Source: Mercurialis annua
Lineage: Eukaryota > Streptophyta > Magnoliopsida > Malpighiales > Euphorbiaceae
Direction: 5' to 3'
DNA: 64,000 nt
Assembly (NCBI RefSeq): GCF_937616625.2
Contig: NC_065574.1
Location: 9,612,501-9,676,500 of the forward strand
Position numbers and translations under genes: made by a program. Positions 45,888 through 57,411 of the stretch are shown here, one piece after another. Numbering within the stretch: the stretch's first letter is position 1; each line of letters opens with the position of its first letter. The notes beneath the pieces were generated by a model, which worked only from the letters and a program-made list of their open reading frames with translations, did no database searches and was not told where the DNA came from.

Positions 45888-46631
45888 ATGGCTGCACCTT
45901 CAAGAATAGATTTTGACTATGATTTTGAAGTGCAATACAAGGAACATGTCGCCCATCCAAACACACTCGCACTTGAATTCTTCTTCTACGATATTATTCG
46001 GACCTATATTTACTACCCACCTCACCAAAACAGAGATCTTAGGCAACTCCCACGAGACCTATATCAAACCGGAATAAACCTAACTGATATTCCCATCGAT
46101 CATTCAGTGGATACTAATCGGAAGGTGGTGACGGAGCATGTGATGCAAATCTTGAATGGTCGGAACATTCCACAACACATGCGGAATAGGATCCTGACAA
46201 GAGTCGGCCTTAAGATTAGCGAGATGGATTTGAGTGCTTTGAGTTCAACAGGCAATGCAATTGAAGTTCATATTTATGAGATCAAATGGGAAGGATGGGA
46301 ATGTAACGGGGACGACCAAGATGAAGACGAAGACGAATACGAAGACGAAATAATGGCAGAGTTGGAGTCTATGGGAGATGTAGATATTCTTAATAATAAT
46401 AAGCGTACTGCTAAGAAATCATCTATTGAAAATTTGGAGAGAGTCGTGTTGAATGATATTGAGGATTCGTCGAAAAGCTGTGCGATCTGTATAAAAGAGA
46501 TCGTTGCAGGGATCGAAGTGACTCGGATGCCGTGTTCTCATTTGTATCATAAGGATTGCATTGTGGAGTGGCTGGAGAAGTATAGTCACTCTTGTCCGCT
46601 TTGCCGTTATGAGATGCCAGTAGAACAGTAG
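45888..46631 (+). CDS. RING-H2 finger E3 ubiquitin ligase-like protein 2, intronless
   Basis: Complete 247-residue protein. A C-terminal RING-H2 finger has ligands C198, C201, C216, H218, H221, C224, C236 and C239, ending CPLCRYEMPVEQ. Before it lies a strongly acidic linker (DDQDEDEDEYEDE, about 144-157). The N-terminal half has no recognised domain or membrane segment. Likely a cytosolic or nuclear ubiquitin ligase of unknown substrate. It is a paralogue of the gene at 40639 by the RING end and its location, but the N-terminal halves share little, so they have diverged fast or were joined to different 5' parts. Confidence 0.9.
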   Translation: MAAPSRIDFDYDFEVQYKEHVAHPNTLALEFFFYDIIRTYIYYPPHQNRDLRQLPRDLYQTGINLTDIPIDHSVDTNRKVVTEHVMQILNGRNIPQHMRNRILTRVGLKISEMDLSALSSTGNAIEVHIYEIKWEGWECNGDDQDEDEDEYEDEIMAELESMGDVDILNNNKRTAKKSSIENLERVVLNDIEDSSKSCAICIKEIVAGIEVTRMPCSHLYHKDCIVEWLEKYSHSCPLCRYEMPVEQ

Positions 46632-46920
46632 AGGTTTTAGGGGTTTACTTTGGTTGTTATATTCTGTCATTGTATTTTTGATTTATAATTAGTAAATGAT
46701 TAACTTTTTGAAAGTTTACATATTACAGAAGTGTCTGTCCTTTTGTCTTTTTAAGTTTTCTTCGATTTTCTGTTTCTGATTATGAAACTCCTGACATTCT
46801 GATACTTGTTTAAGACTTATGACATTCTGATGCTTGTTTAAGGTTTCTTATCTGCTTGTAACCAGCTATACAACACTTATAATTGGTTTTAAGCCGTCTA
46901 CTGAAAAAATGCCATAAAAT
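46632..46920. other. 3' flank of the second RING gene
   Basis: Probable 3' untranslated region. A direct repeat around GACATTCTGATACTTGTTTAAG occurs at about 46793 and 46822. Confidence 0.4.
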
Positions 46921-47189
46921 GCTCAACCACTCGGATTCTCTATTTCTCGGCAGCCACCAAAATCATCCTCGAGTTCTTTAAGCCATATCCCGAAAGATAC
47001 ATAGCAGAGTATGTTGGTGATTTCCAAAAGAAGAGATTTGTGGTACCAATGTCATGCTTGAATCGGCCTTCATCCCAAGATTTACTTAGCGTAGCTGAAG
47101 ATGAGTTCGATTTAAATCATCCAAAGGGTGGTTTGACGATTTCCTGCAGAGAAGATACATTCAATAATGTCGTTTTCCACCTTGAATAG
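46921..47189 (+). pseudogene. SAUR (small auxin-up RNA) pseudogene
   Basis: The second part reads in one frame as IAEYVGDFQKKRFVVPMSCL, then NRPSSQDLLSVAEDEFDLNH, PKGGLTISCREDTF and a stop at 47187-47189: the SAUR core domain to its natural end. Upstream, KSSSSSLSHIPKDT in another frame supplies the usual segment before VPKG, so there is a one-base frameshift at about 47012. No in-frame ATG exists, since a TAA closes the frame 5' of 46921. The family acts in auxin-induced growth; this copy is dead. Confidence 0.8.
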
Positions 47190-48139
47190 GTAGTAGATAA
47201 GAGAAACTACTCAAATTAGTACCAAAAGATAAATCTGTAGGAAGAAAATGCTTGTTCAATTTAAATACATTTCATTCTCATGCGGCTGAATAATTTGTCT
47301 AATGACAAAAATTATTGGATGTAAATCTTTGTTTTCTGTTGCATATACTTTTCATTTTCTACCCTTTTTCCATTATTATTTAGTTCACTCTTCTTTTCTT
47401 CCATTTGCAGCATTTTCTAATGTTCAGCAGACAAGTTGAGCATATCAATTGCTAAGAAAGCTTTTGGGACATTAGTTTACAGATCTTGAATCAGTACTAT
47501 GCTTAGTGGGTGGTTAGAACTACCTGCATAGAAGTTACTTCAAGCTTGAGCAGTTCAATTAGTTCATAATGGGTACCAAATTATTCTAATCACAAAGAAA
47601 ACAAAATTCAAAATGAAGAACATGAGAAATTTTTGCAGCAAAACAGAGGTTGCAGTCCCCTATTTGTTCAGATATATCATTCTAAGAATTATGATAGGAT
47701 TTTTATCACGCCTCGAGGAAAACTGTCTAAAATGCATATACACAAATCAGAAGAAAAAGAAACCTTTCCGTACATTTAAAAATGTTGAAGATGTTCTATT
47801 AGCGAAATATTGCAGATGTACGAAAAACTTGCTTGGCAAGAACAACAGCGGAATGTCCAACCTGTAAGGGCTTCACGACATGTGAATTCACCCCAACAAA
47901 ATCCACCATTCACACATCAGAAGCTCCAGCCAGCTGCTGGTATTTCAATTTTAGTCAAAACAATGCCTGAAGAACAGATGAATAATCCTCAGCATTCTGT
48001 TATTTCTTCTAGTATGCTAATACAAATATTGGCAGCAAATTCATTGCCTTACAACAGTAAATGAAGTCCCCAACATTATACAACAACTACCACCAGATAA
48101 TTAACTACTGTTACATATGTAAATTTGAGTTTTAAAACA
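47190..48139. other. Intergenic region with an unidentified Gln-rich frame
   Basis: Frame 47810-48064 reads MQMYEKLAWQEQQRNVQPVR, later SPQQNPPFTHQKLQP, after a possible acceptor at 47815-47816 (ATATTGCAG). It could be a left-over exon of a regulatory gene, but I recognise no domain. Bases 47686-47714 resemble 32086-32114 in the kinase 1 flank. The region ends in the 3' flank of the trihelix gene. Confidence 0.35.
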
Positions 48140-49363
48140 TTATCCACTGCCATTATCGGCAGAAATGTCATTCTCCTCATCGCCGCCACCTTGACGTATT
48201 TTAGCTATCTCAGCCTGAGTCCTCTCCAAGATCTGCCTTTTCTGCATTTCTAAATCCCTATGGAAATCCATTCTCATCTTCTCTAGTTCCAACATCTGCT
48301 GCCTCTTATTACTCTCAATCTTTTCATATATTTCGCTAAATTTCTGAATCGAATCTGCAAGCACTCGAAAAGAGAACCCTTCGTTTCGGTCCCTTCCAGA
48401 TTTTCTCTTCTTTGGAGGTAGTCCATCTGAATCCTCCTCTTCATCAGCTGATTCTGTATTCTCTGGACTATCCCTCATCTCATCCAGCCCATTTGCGCGA
48501 TTCAGATATGCTCTAGGGTTCATAAAAACGTATTCTCCCGAGTCTAAACCACAAGAGAGTCCGCCTTGCTGTGCGGATGTGGACATCAGCATATCCATCT
48601 TCTTAAAATAAACCCATTTGCTTGTGCCACCCATCTCTGATAAAGTAGTCTTCTCCTTCTTATACTTCTTTTTCAATGTATCCAAACGATTCCTGCATTG
48701 CGTATCAGTCCTCTCAATCTTTGATCCCTCCGACACCTTCTCTGCAACTTCTTGCCATTCCTCGGAACGAAGACTCTTCCTCCCACGCTGCAGAAATTTC
48801 TCACCCCATGTATCTAGCAATATGAGCGTTTCATGCTCAGTCCAATCAGTAAGAGGATTACGCCCAGCAAAGGATTGTTTCGATGTTGACGGAGCTGCAA
48901 CAGCCGGTGCTGGCACACGAGGAGCAAATTCATAACTTGAAACCAAGCTCTTCAGCTTTCGCTTCTTAGGATGCCTATCCAAATCAGCATCGCCAATCGT
49001 ACTATAATTCTTTTGGCCATCATCCACATCCTCTTCGTCATCAACACCCACATCCTCCTCATCATCATCTTCATCAACATCGTCATCGTCGTCGTCGTCA
49101 TCTTCCACATCTCTTACCCCATAGTGGATACCATTATTTTGATTATTCTCTCCATCTCCATCTTCTTCTCCTAACTCCTCTTCATCATCATCTTCCTCAT
49201 TCCTTTCTTCCTCGTCATCTTCCACGTACTGATTACCAGCTTCCGTAGAATACGGAGCATTCCTCACAGGAAGTTTTTGCCTGTTTAAAGAGCCATAACC
49301 CTGCTGGTGATTCACATCATACGGGTTTGGTGGGTACCTCGCGTCGTCCTCAGTGTCGTCCAT
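48140..49363 (-). CDS. Trihelix transcription factor (ASIL-like), intronless coding region
   Basis: Complete 407-residue nuclear DNA-binding protein. I start it at 49363 (MDDTEDDARYPPNPY, the conserved family start); an upstream in-frame ATG at 49459 adds 32 atypical residues. Features in order: an extreme acidic region (about 47-117, many Asp/Glu runs), a basic signal HPKKRKLK (131-138), a Myb-like trihelix DNA-binding domain (about 171-256, DWTEHETLILLDTWGEKFL, with tryptophans at 174, 186, 203 and 250), a second basic cluster PPKKRKSGRDR, and a C-terminal coiled coil (EKIESNKRQQMLELEKMRMD and onward). ASIL-type trihelix proteins bind GT elements and repress seed-maturation genes in Arabidopsis; the same role here is inference. 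A probable leader intron has its donor at about 49900 (minus-strand TTTTCAAGGTAATTC). Confidence 0.93.
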   Translation of the reverse strand: MDDTEDDARYPPNPYDVNHQQGYGSLNRQKLPVRNAPYSTEAGNQYVEDDEEERNEEDDDEEELGEEDGDGENNQNNGIHYGVRDVEDDDDDDDDVDEDDDEEDVGVDDEEDVDDGQKNYSTIGDADLDRHPKKRKLKSLVSSYEFAPRVPAPAVAAPSTSKQSFAGRNPLTDWTEHETLILLDTWGEKFLQRGRKSLRSEEWQEVAEKVSEGSKIERTDTQCRNRLDTLKKKYKKEKTTLSEMGGTSKWVYFKKMDMLMSTSAQQGGLSCGLDSGEYVFMNPRAYLNRANGLDEMRDSPENTESADEEEDSDGLPPKKRKSGRDRNEGFSFRVLADSIQKFSEIYEKIESNKRQQMLELEKMRMDFHRDLEMQKRQILERTQAEIAKIRQGGGDEENDISADNGSG

Positions 49364-50100
49364 TTTTAAGCAAAACTCAACCTCGAGGTCCTCAACAATA
49401 CGAAAAGATGCAAAATTCACAACAAGAACCCACTCTAGTCTCTGATTTCTTGTTATCAACTTATCACCATTACAAAATCTCTAACTCAAAGCAACATGTA
49501 TAATTCTTCTCAACCAAAATCCCCAACTCAACCTCAATTTTCTTCATCAAAAAAATCAATTATTAATTCAAAACTCTTAAGCCCAATAACCTTCTATTTC
49601 CATTTTTTGCCCCATTTATCATTTAAACGGATAAAAACAAGAATCAAATCAAATCTACTACAAAATCAGAAACTTTCTAGTTCATAATCACTGCTTAATT
49701 ATCTATTCTAATAGCCAAATCTCTAAATAAAAACCCTCAAACTTCCTTTTTCCAAGAACCCAAATTTCTAATCTTTTTACAGTTTACTTTCATCCCCACA
49801 TACCAAATTCCAAAAACACATATACCCAGAAAAAAATTAACTTTTTTGAAGCTTAAATAGAATAGAGATACGAAATGAAATTGAACTAATGGGAATTACC
49901 TTGAAAATAAAATGAGAATCGAACAATCCGAAGAATCTGAAATTGAAAATTCTGTCTGCGATTTAACCCCAATCTGAAGATTCTAAATTGGGCAAAAAGA
50001 AATCAAAAGGAGTTTGGAAGAAAATCGAGAGATGGAAACGAGAAATTGTAAGAAATTAGGGGCAGGAAGAAAGGACTGCTTGCTGCTAACGTACGCATGT
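49364..50100 (-). other. Leader and promoter region of the trihelix gene
   Basis: Minus-strand leader. A likely 5' untranslated exon lies around 50040-49905, ending TTTTCAAG before GTAATT. The intron acceptor lies somewhere between 49660 and 49460. No other gene seen. Confidence 0.45.
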
Positions 50101-50559
50101 TCGTGATTTTGCTGCAGGCTCTAGGCCCAAATATCAGTCCATTTTAAGCTGGATTTGGTCTATTTGGACACATTTCAGTTTACACATGGGCTCGAATTTA
50201 GTCCAAACAAATGAAAATTGGGATTCTTGCAAAAGAATACCTAAAGTCTTAAAAATATTTATAAAAATACCCGTTGACTTTTTTTATTTATAAAAATACC
50301 GAGTTTATTTAAAATATTTCAAAAATATCAAAAACTAAAAATTATTTACAAAAATATGGTGTGTATAATGGTGGTATAGTGTCAGTATATTAGAACTATG
50401 AACCGGATAATTTTAAAACAGTATTTGGTTTAATATTAGTATAATTTCAGTATACTTTCAGTATTATCTATAATAAATTTTTTAATATATTTTCTAATTG
50501 ATAATATATATACTTTTTTATATGTATTTTCATTATAGTTGGTAGTGAATCGAATAATT
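50101..50559. other. AT-rich intergenic DNA
   Basis: No gene. The TATAAAAATACC words at 50265-50305 are typical of MITE arms, but no partner was found. Confidence 0.4.
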
Positions 50560-50560
50560 T

Positions 50561-50935
50561 GTATACTATTGGTATAATTTTAGTATATTGTTAGTTTAAT
50601 TTTTTGTATACGATGTGGTGTAATGTTGGTATAATATTTATTTGATATTATAAATTTTTGGTTTGTTATGATGTGTATACTCTTGGTATAATTTTAGTAT
50701 ATTGTTAGTTTGATTTTTAGTATACGATGTGCTGTAATTTTTGTATAATTTTTATTTAATATTAATAAGATTTTAGTATGTTTGGATGTGTATACTTTTG
50801 GTATAATTTTAGTATATTGTTAGTTTAATTTTTAGTATACGATGTGGTGTAATTTTGGTATAATTTTTATTTAGTATTAATAAAATTTCAGTATGTTCTG
50901 ATATGTATACTCTTGATATAATGTTAGTATACATT
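50561..50935. repeat. Tandem repeat, period about 115 bp, just over three copies
   Basis: The landmark GTATACTNTTGGTATAATTT recurs at 50561, 50675 and 50790 and, shortened, at 50905 (spacing 114, 115, 115). Each unit also contains TTTAGTATACGATGTG. Neighbouring bases before 50560 contain related words, so the array was once longer. Non-coding. Confidence 0.85.
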
Positions 50936-50939
50936 TGCT

Positions 50940-52890
50940 TATCCATATCATATCTAGAAAAAAGAAGCACGAGAGCAGCAGAACAGTGTCGACGCGACAA
51001 AACGACAGCGAAAGAGAAGCGGCGGCAGCGGAACGATAATGAATCAAATGAACTAGCTGAATTGTTTGGTTGTTTTTCCTTGTATTTATATCTAGGTTAT
51101 AATAAAAATATTAGCAGAGTGCGTAGTAATTTTGCAGTATAAAAATATGTATAATGTTTTTAAAAACTAAATTATTAAGTTAGTTATTTTTGTAAACGGC
51201 TATGAAAAAATAAAAGTTTATAAAGAAACTAATAAATATAATACTTTAAAATTAAATTTAATAAAAACATAGTGATAGTTTAATTATAATACGAATAATT
51301 AAGCAAAATCTACAGCTAATTTATTTAAGTTTGTAATTTCAACATTTTATTGTCAATTTTATAAATTAGAATAAATATATCCAATTGTCTATTATAAATA
51401 ATTAACGAACAAAAATTTCAAAAATCTCCACACAATTTATTTTTCAATATTAGTATTTCATAAGCACATGTCCACATTCCAATAAAATACTAATAATCTT
51501 ATAGAAACACGCCTAAAGTTACGTCACATTTCAAAAGCAACCAAACAACAAACACAATGCAATCATTCACTCACTATTCTCTAACTCGATCACATGCCCT
51601 ACACGTGTGGTGGACCCTCATCAAGAACAGTGCTTATCCTGATCAACCTACGTACGCCGTCCGATGCTCCGAGTTTCCGACAAGCGAGAATCTATCTCTG
51701 CGAGCCGTTCGATTGGCAAAACAAAATAGGATGCGTGTGATCACACTTTTTGATTTTCTTATTAATAATTGAAAATAATATATCAAAAACGACAAATAGA
51801 TAGGTGTCAAAAAATTAGCAGTAAAAGTAAAAAAGGTTAATCGGTGGTGATTGTTTTAAGGGAATCATTATTACTGTGCTGATGTCTAATTTTTTCAGGT
51901 CCACTTTATGGGTCCCACTTTATCATGAAATTGACGGTAACGTTATGCCGTCGGACAACTCCACCTAGAATCGTCCGTGGTTACTGCATATGCCTTGGAG
52001 AAAAAGTTCTACGTAGCTACACCTAGAATCGTTAACGGGTCTGCTCTTTCATTGAAGAAGACAAAGAGCAAATCCAAATATAGGGTGTGAAAATGGATTG
52101 GCGGGTCGTGTTCGTATCGTGTCGACCTATTCTGTTGATTATGGTCAATACGAATACAATCCATATAACTAATCGAGTTAAGATTCTCAACCCTAATATG
52201 ATACGAATTTTAAACGAATGAATTTTAATCCGATAAAAATAAAATGTTGAGATAATTAAGGTTTATTTTAATTAAATATAATTTTAAATTAATTTTAATA
52301 AATTCTTTTAATAAATTTATTTAAAGTTAATTTTATAAAATTAATTAATTATTGAATTGATTTAATTTAATTTGGTTTAGTTGAATTCGATTTTACTTGG
52401 TTTATTATTTGGTTGGTTGGGGTGAGGTGGTGGTTTGAGATATTGTCATGTCCATTAATACTTTTGAGTTGGAGGTGATTTGAATGACATGTGGAAAATA
52501 AATTCGGCTCGATTCAAAAATTGCTGAAAAAGAAACACAACATATAAGATTCACTAAATTTGACGATTTTTAAAGGTTTAGTTATAATTAACACAAGACA
52601 TATATGTTTGGTATTTTTTGGCAATTAAACCTAAATTTAAATAAATAAAAGTAAAAAATATTTTTATTATTCAATATACTTCCATCAAAAAATAGTAAAA
52701 ATATTTATTTGATCCATTTTCAAAAAATGAAATACTGATATGAAAAAAATAAAAAATTTAGACACCTAAATGAAAATTTTTAAATAATTTAGACAACACC
52801 GTCTCTAACTCCGTTACTTCGACCTTACGTGGCAATTTTTTTTGCTGTTTCCATTGATGATATGGCTTTCCATTAAAGGAGAAACATCAT
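50940..52890. other. Intergenic DNA with a GC-rich island
   Basis: Bases 50965-51045 are GC-rich and purine-rich (GAGAAGCGGCGGCAGCGG). Bases 51550-51760 and 51890-52050 are of normal composition, and CACCTAGAATCGT occurs twice at 51961 and 52021; they look low-copy but contain no recognised gene. At 52090-52220 a segment starting GGATTGGCGGGTCGTGTTCG resembles a common plant repeat with GGGTCGTG words. The rest is AT-rich. Confidence 0.4.
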
Positions 52891-54087
52891 CCTTGCCCCT
52901 ATGATTTGGGCGAGAATCAAGTGAGTTCTCACGTCCGAAAAAGGTTCAATTGTGGTCCCAACGTTTAAAATTTTGAACAAGCAGGCCCTCTACTCGCAAT
53001 ATCATTTAGATCAGTAGTATATCATACATGAATCTAAAATACAAAACCAACTCAGATGCCAATAACCCTTAAACAATCCAACTCACAATTTCGCTAGAAA
53101 TTGCATAAGCATGCTAAACAAATCAATTCATACATTCAATGATTTAAAACATGTAAAGTCGGATTCTAGATAATATAAAAATCATATATATCGACTTAGA
53201 ACATTAGGTACATCATCTCAAAACATTGATACGATTACAACTCTCAAATAACCATTCTACGCAATTTCGGCTTAAACAATTGAGAGCATGCCAAAGTGTT
53301 GATACAACCAATAAGATCATATCATAGACAGGAAATCCTCCAAACATATCATACTAATCAGTAACCTAAACATTGTATCACAGATTCATAGATTTAAACC
53401 ACCATATTGATTAGTACATACAAATCGCTAATACAATCCTAACATTGATGTATCATGCCATACGCTTACCAAAACATGCAACACCAATTTTTATATATAT
53501 ATAAACCATCATTTTAATCATACAAGATATGTAGCATAAGCATGACATAGCAATAGTAGCGATTCAATCATAAAAACCCTAAACTATGCAATTTCTACGC
53601 AAAACATAAACAATGAATCCATATAACGTAAGGGTGAGAAAACCATACATAGAGACCTAGGGATGATGAACAACAAAACAAAATATGTATTAACCTTAGT
53701 ATAAAGGTCTGGACTGAAAACAATAGGATCCAAAAGTCACCAACGAAGAACGTAACGAAGAATATGCATAGATCTTGCGATTAGGATGTTAAATCACGTT
53801 CTAATAGGGCTAGAGTTTGAGTTAGGGATCTATTTATAGGCCCCGTAAAAGCTGGACTGGCGGCGCGTTGCCACACCCATTATCGCGACGTACTGCCTGG
53901 GTTAATTCCCTGGCACGCCGAAACTCACCCCCGACCCAATCTGACTTGCTTCTGAAGCCCAAAATTGATTCCCTAGGCCCGAAATACACGAAACAAAGCC
54001 CAAACAACACACTGAAGGACTCATAAACATGGTAAGACAACATCGAAAACTTCACCAGAACTGACTAGAAAAATACGGGGTGTTACA
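52891..54087 (-). mobile_element. Gypsy LTR, minus orientation, probably solo or truncated
   Basis: On the minus strand it begins TGTAACACCCCGTATTTTTC at 54087, the usual plant chromovirus LTR start. About 250 bases in it has a TATA box (TATAAATAG, plus-strand 53830-53838) followed by AGATCCCTAAC, as expected for an LTR promoter. No coding sequence adjoins it on the minus-strand 3' side and its inner end is unclear. The open frame at 53834-54055 lies wholly in the LTR and is not a gene. Confidence 0.6.
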
Positions 54088-55199
54088 GATTATGCCTACA
54101 GAGACAAAGATTATTTTTCAGTTGTTAATTTTAATTAAAAGAGTAATCTAATAAATGTAAAACGCTTTCAATTTTTTTTTTATGTGAAGATATTTCCAAA
54201 TTATTTTTTATTAGTTTTAATTTAAAATCACTACCCTATTGTAATAAATTAAGTATTAGAATGAGACTTAATTTTTTTTATAAGACATTGATGTTTGTTG
54301 TAATTGAAATAATAAAAGGAATCTAGCTCGTAAGGGGAGTACATTATTTTGGTGTAACTAAATTAACTAACCGAATTAAATTAAAATTTCAAATAGATTT
54401 TTATTTTAGTTAATTCCGTTACGTTATGGTTAACAATTTTTTTTTAAAATTGTTTATCGGTTAAATTTGGTTTTGAGCATGAAATCTAAATTAAACAAAC
54501 TGGCCGAATTTCAAACATGTTTGTAATTTTGTAGGACGTATATATCAATATTACCTTCTAAACTTATATAAATTAAAAATGAACATAAAAAAATAATTTA
54601 TTTTAGTTTACTTTATTTTGCAATCACTAATAATGACAAAAATGTGATTATCTAATTAATCAAAATAACCGACCAAATAAAATAACTATTTTGCAATCCA
54701 GCTACGGTTACGATTATAAATTTTTAAATAAATTTAGTTACGACTAATTCGATTGGACGACCTAACCGACCAATGCACACCCCTCCTCACAATCCTACAA
54801 ATTTAAGAAAATAAATGCAAAACGCACTTCTGATGGATTATATTTCCAAGCATCAGATTCACATAATCTAAAGCCAGATTTATGCCAGGTTGCATCACAC
54901 AGCTTAGTTTTGGGTGTGAATGTTAAACACAATAAGGAAACCACGCGTCTGCCTTCATTTTCAACTGCTACAGAACAAAGGAATATCCATACGCAGCTTA
55001 GTAAAATACTGTATAAAATACGTATTTTCTTGTTCAATCACATTCACACACACACACAGAGAAGTAGTATTATATATTAGAATTATCAGTGCTTTTCTGC
55101 TTCTCTGATTTTGATGCAAATGGATAAACATTAAAAAATTAAAATAAGTTTTTAAAAACATTAAACTAAAAACAGAAATATATAGTTGTTCTTTGTCCG
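54088..55199. other. Intergenic DNA with a probable small transposon
   Basis: No gene. Between about 54350 and 54785 there are AACCGAATT/AACCGACC words ending in ATGCACACCCCTCC, the look of a hAT-type non-autonomous element, but ends and target duplication are unclear. A CA dinucleotide run is at 55045-55057. Confidence 0.35.
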
Positions 55200-56195
55200 T
55201 ATCAATTCATGTCCCTACTGACATTTTTTGAAGGTGTATCAGAGGAAAAACTAGGTGGGTTCATTCTTTGAACTTGAATTCTTGATTTATTTGATGTTTT
55301 AGTTACTGTGTGTTCTTCAATTTTCAATCCTTAGCTTATTTTTGATGTTTTAGTTAGTGGGTACTTGTAAAGGTTTAATCTTTGGGTTCTTTTTGGTGTT
55401 CTAGTTACTGGGTAGTTTAAATTATTCAATCTGTTGATTATATTTTTTTTCTTTTGAATTTTTGGATCATTTCAGTGGTTTTTATGTTCTTTTTGATGTA
55501 TGATGTGGATCTATCTGGTTAAAATGTTGATCTGATGTTAATTTTAAGCACTTTTTGAGGAATTTGAGGGATGAAGTAATCAAGATTCTTTTTTTTGATC
55601 TTTCTTGTGTTGAATTATTGAGTTAGATTGTAAAATTTCTATTTGGTTTGTTTGTTTTGTTTTTTAGACCTATAAATTGCTTTGTTTCTTCATTTATTGT
55701 GTATGAACAGATCCAGATTTACTTATATTTATGATTAAGAAATCTTTAAGGTTATGCACTGATTAATGGAATTCCTGGCCCTGAATTTAAAATGTGGTTT
55801 CTGGATGTATAAGTTCTTTTGTTTTTATTGAGTATTCATAGGACCTTAATGGATGCACATGGATGATTTCTATGGTTGTTACCTTGTTTAATGTGGGTCT
55901 CAATTGTCATTGAAAGCTCATAAATGTTTCGAATTCATTTTTGGTCTTATAGGAACAAACTTTTTGTCATCAATGAAAATTGTGTAGTTTCATGTTCATT
56001 GATTCTTCATATGATTTATTTCTCAAGTTGGTTCACTGTTTTAGCACTTCATCTATTGATTTTATGACTGATCTTGCTACCTTCAACTATTACAGCAACA
56101 AATTGCCGGTTAGTATTTTAAGCACCGAGAGGTTCTTAAAAGATGCTTAAAAGGAGAAACAAGTTGCTTTAGAAGAGGCATGTTTATTCAGTCCA
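55200..56195 (+). other. Probable leader and 5' intron of the FLZ gene
   Basis: T-rich intron-like sequence with an acceptor-like TATTACAG at about 56094, then about 100 bases of leader before the ATG at 56196. Donor not assigned. Confidence 0.4.
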
Positions 56196-57411
56196 ATGGC
56201 CGACTCTGCTGTAGAATCTGATGCGTCTGGCCCGAGATTTATAAGCAGCTCATTTTTCAATTTTCCTGGGTTTTTTGTGGGGTTTGGTTCTAGAGGTTCA
56301 TCCGATACTGACTCAGTTAGGAGTCCAACGTCTCCTCTTGATTTCAGTTTCTTCTCAAGTCTTAGTAACCCGTTTGGCCATAGGTCCCCAAAATCACCAA
56401 CACAAATTGACCAGCAAAAGAAATGGAATAGCAGTAAAGTAGGTCTTGGCATCATAGATTTACTTGCTGATGAAAGTAAACCGCCTGCTGCTGTTCTTAA
56501 CTCCCAAAAGAGAAAGAATATTATCTTTGGATCGCAGGTGAAGACCGGTTTTGCGGGGAGATCCAACTCGTTGCCTATAGACTACATGCTTTTGATACTA
56601 CCAGAAAGCAGAACTCCTAAACCCCAATTAGGTAAATCAAATTCTGATGTCGTCTTCGGTGACGAAGGAGTCGGGTTAGACTGTAAACCATTTGAAACCT
56701 CTTCGCCAATTAGCTTATCCCCAAAATCCCCTTTGAGCTCTAAGAAGTTTTGTTCGGAGAATAGAAATACTAGTATCAGAAGTTTCTCACTTTCTGATGA
56801 CGGCGATAAGAAAACAGATGATTCTTCCGAAAGCAGATCAAGTTCACTTCCAGTACCTATTGGCTCAAGCAGTGGACGTGTAGCTTCTCTCTCTGCACGT
56901 GAGATTGAGCTTTCTGAGGATTATACGTGTATAATTTCTTATGGTCCAAACCCGAAAACAACTCACATTTTCGGTGACTGTATTTTGGAATGTCACACAA
57001 ATGAGTTGTCCAATTTTGACACGGAGTCTGCATTTCCTCAAGAGGTTAATTGCCCGGAGGGTTCGACTCCGATCCCATCTGATGAGTTTTTGAGCTTCTG
57101 TTACTCTTGCAAGAAAGAGTTGAAGACAGAAGATGACATTTATATGTGCAGGTATGTTTCCAAATATCTCTTGATGGAATGCCTTACTTGTGATTCGGAC
57201 GATCAAATCCGGTTCTTATTATGTATATTGTTATGTTCCCGTTTTGGTGTTTTGTAGAGGTGAGAAAGCATTTTGCAGTTTTGATTGCGGCGCTGAGGAA
57301 AGTTTTGATGAGGATGAGACAGGGAATACTTATGATAATTCCCCTGAGGACTCTTCCAAGTGCAGCTACCATGAAGATCTTTTTCTAACTAGTATGCCAA
57401 TTGCAATGTAA
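56196..57411 (+). CDS. FCS-like zinc finger (FLZ, DUF581) protein, two exons
   Basis: Exons 56196-57151 and 57258-57411 give 369 residues. The FLZ domain lies near the C-terminus: C302-x2-C305, then after 12 residues the splice site at codon 319, then GEKAFCSFDC with the FCS signature at 324-326 and C329. The intron inside the FLZ domain is where this family usually has it. The long N-terminal part is Ser/Pro-rich and disordered, with short conserved-looking boxes (PLDFSFFSSLSNPFG, VGLGIIDLL, NSLPIDYMLL). FLZ proteins are plant-specific adaptors that bind SnRK1 kinase subunits and link energy status to growth and stress. Reading through the intron gives a 353-residue form with a broken finger; I regard that as unspliced sequence. 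Confidence 0.93.

Noticed and set aside
30570..46631. A functional kinase/ubiquitin-ligase gene cluster acting as one pathway
   Set aside because: Proximity and shared flanks are explained by segmental duplication; nothing in the sequence shows that the products interact.
48971..49174. Plus-strand hydrophobic Ile-rich frame resembling a membrane protein
   Set aside because: It is the antisense shadow of the Asp/Glu codon runs in the trihelix acidic region.
51557..51772. 71-codon frame in a less AT-rich segment
   Set aside because: No domain, no splice context and no similarity I recognise; the segment may be promoter-like single-copy DNA instead.
53834..54055. 73-codon minus-strand frame
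   Set aside because: It lies wholly inside an LTR, downstream of the LTR start and across its TATA region, with no domain.
56147..56566. Minus-strand frame over the FLZ gene
   Set aside because: Shadow of the FLZ coding exon, whose plus-strand reading has the domain and correct splicing.
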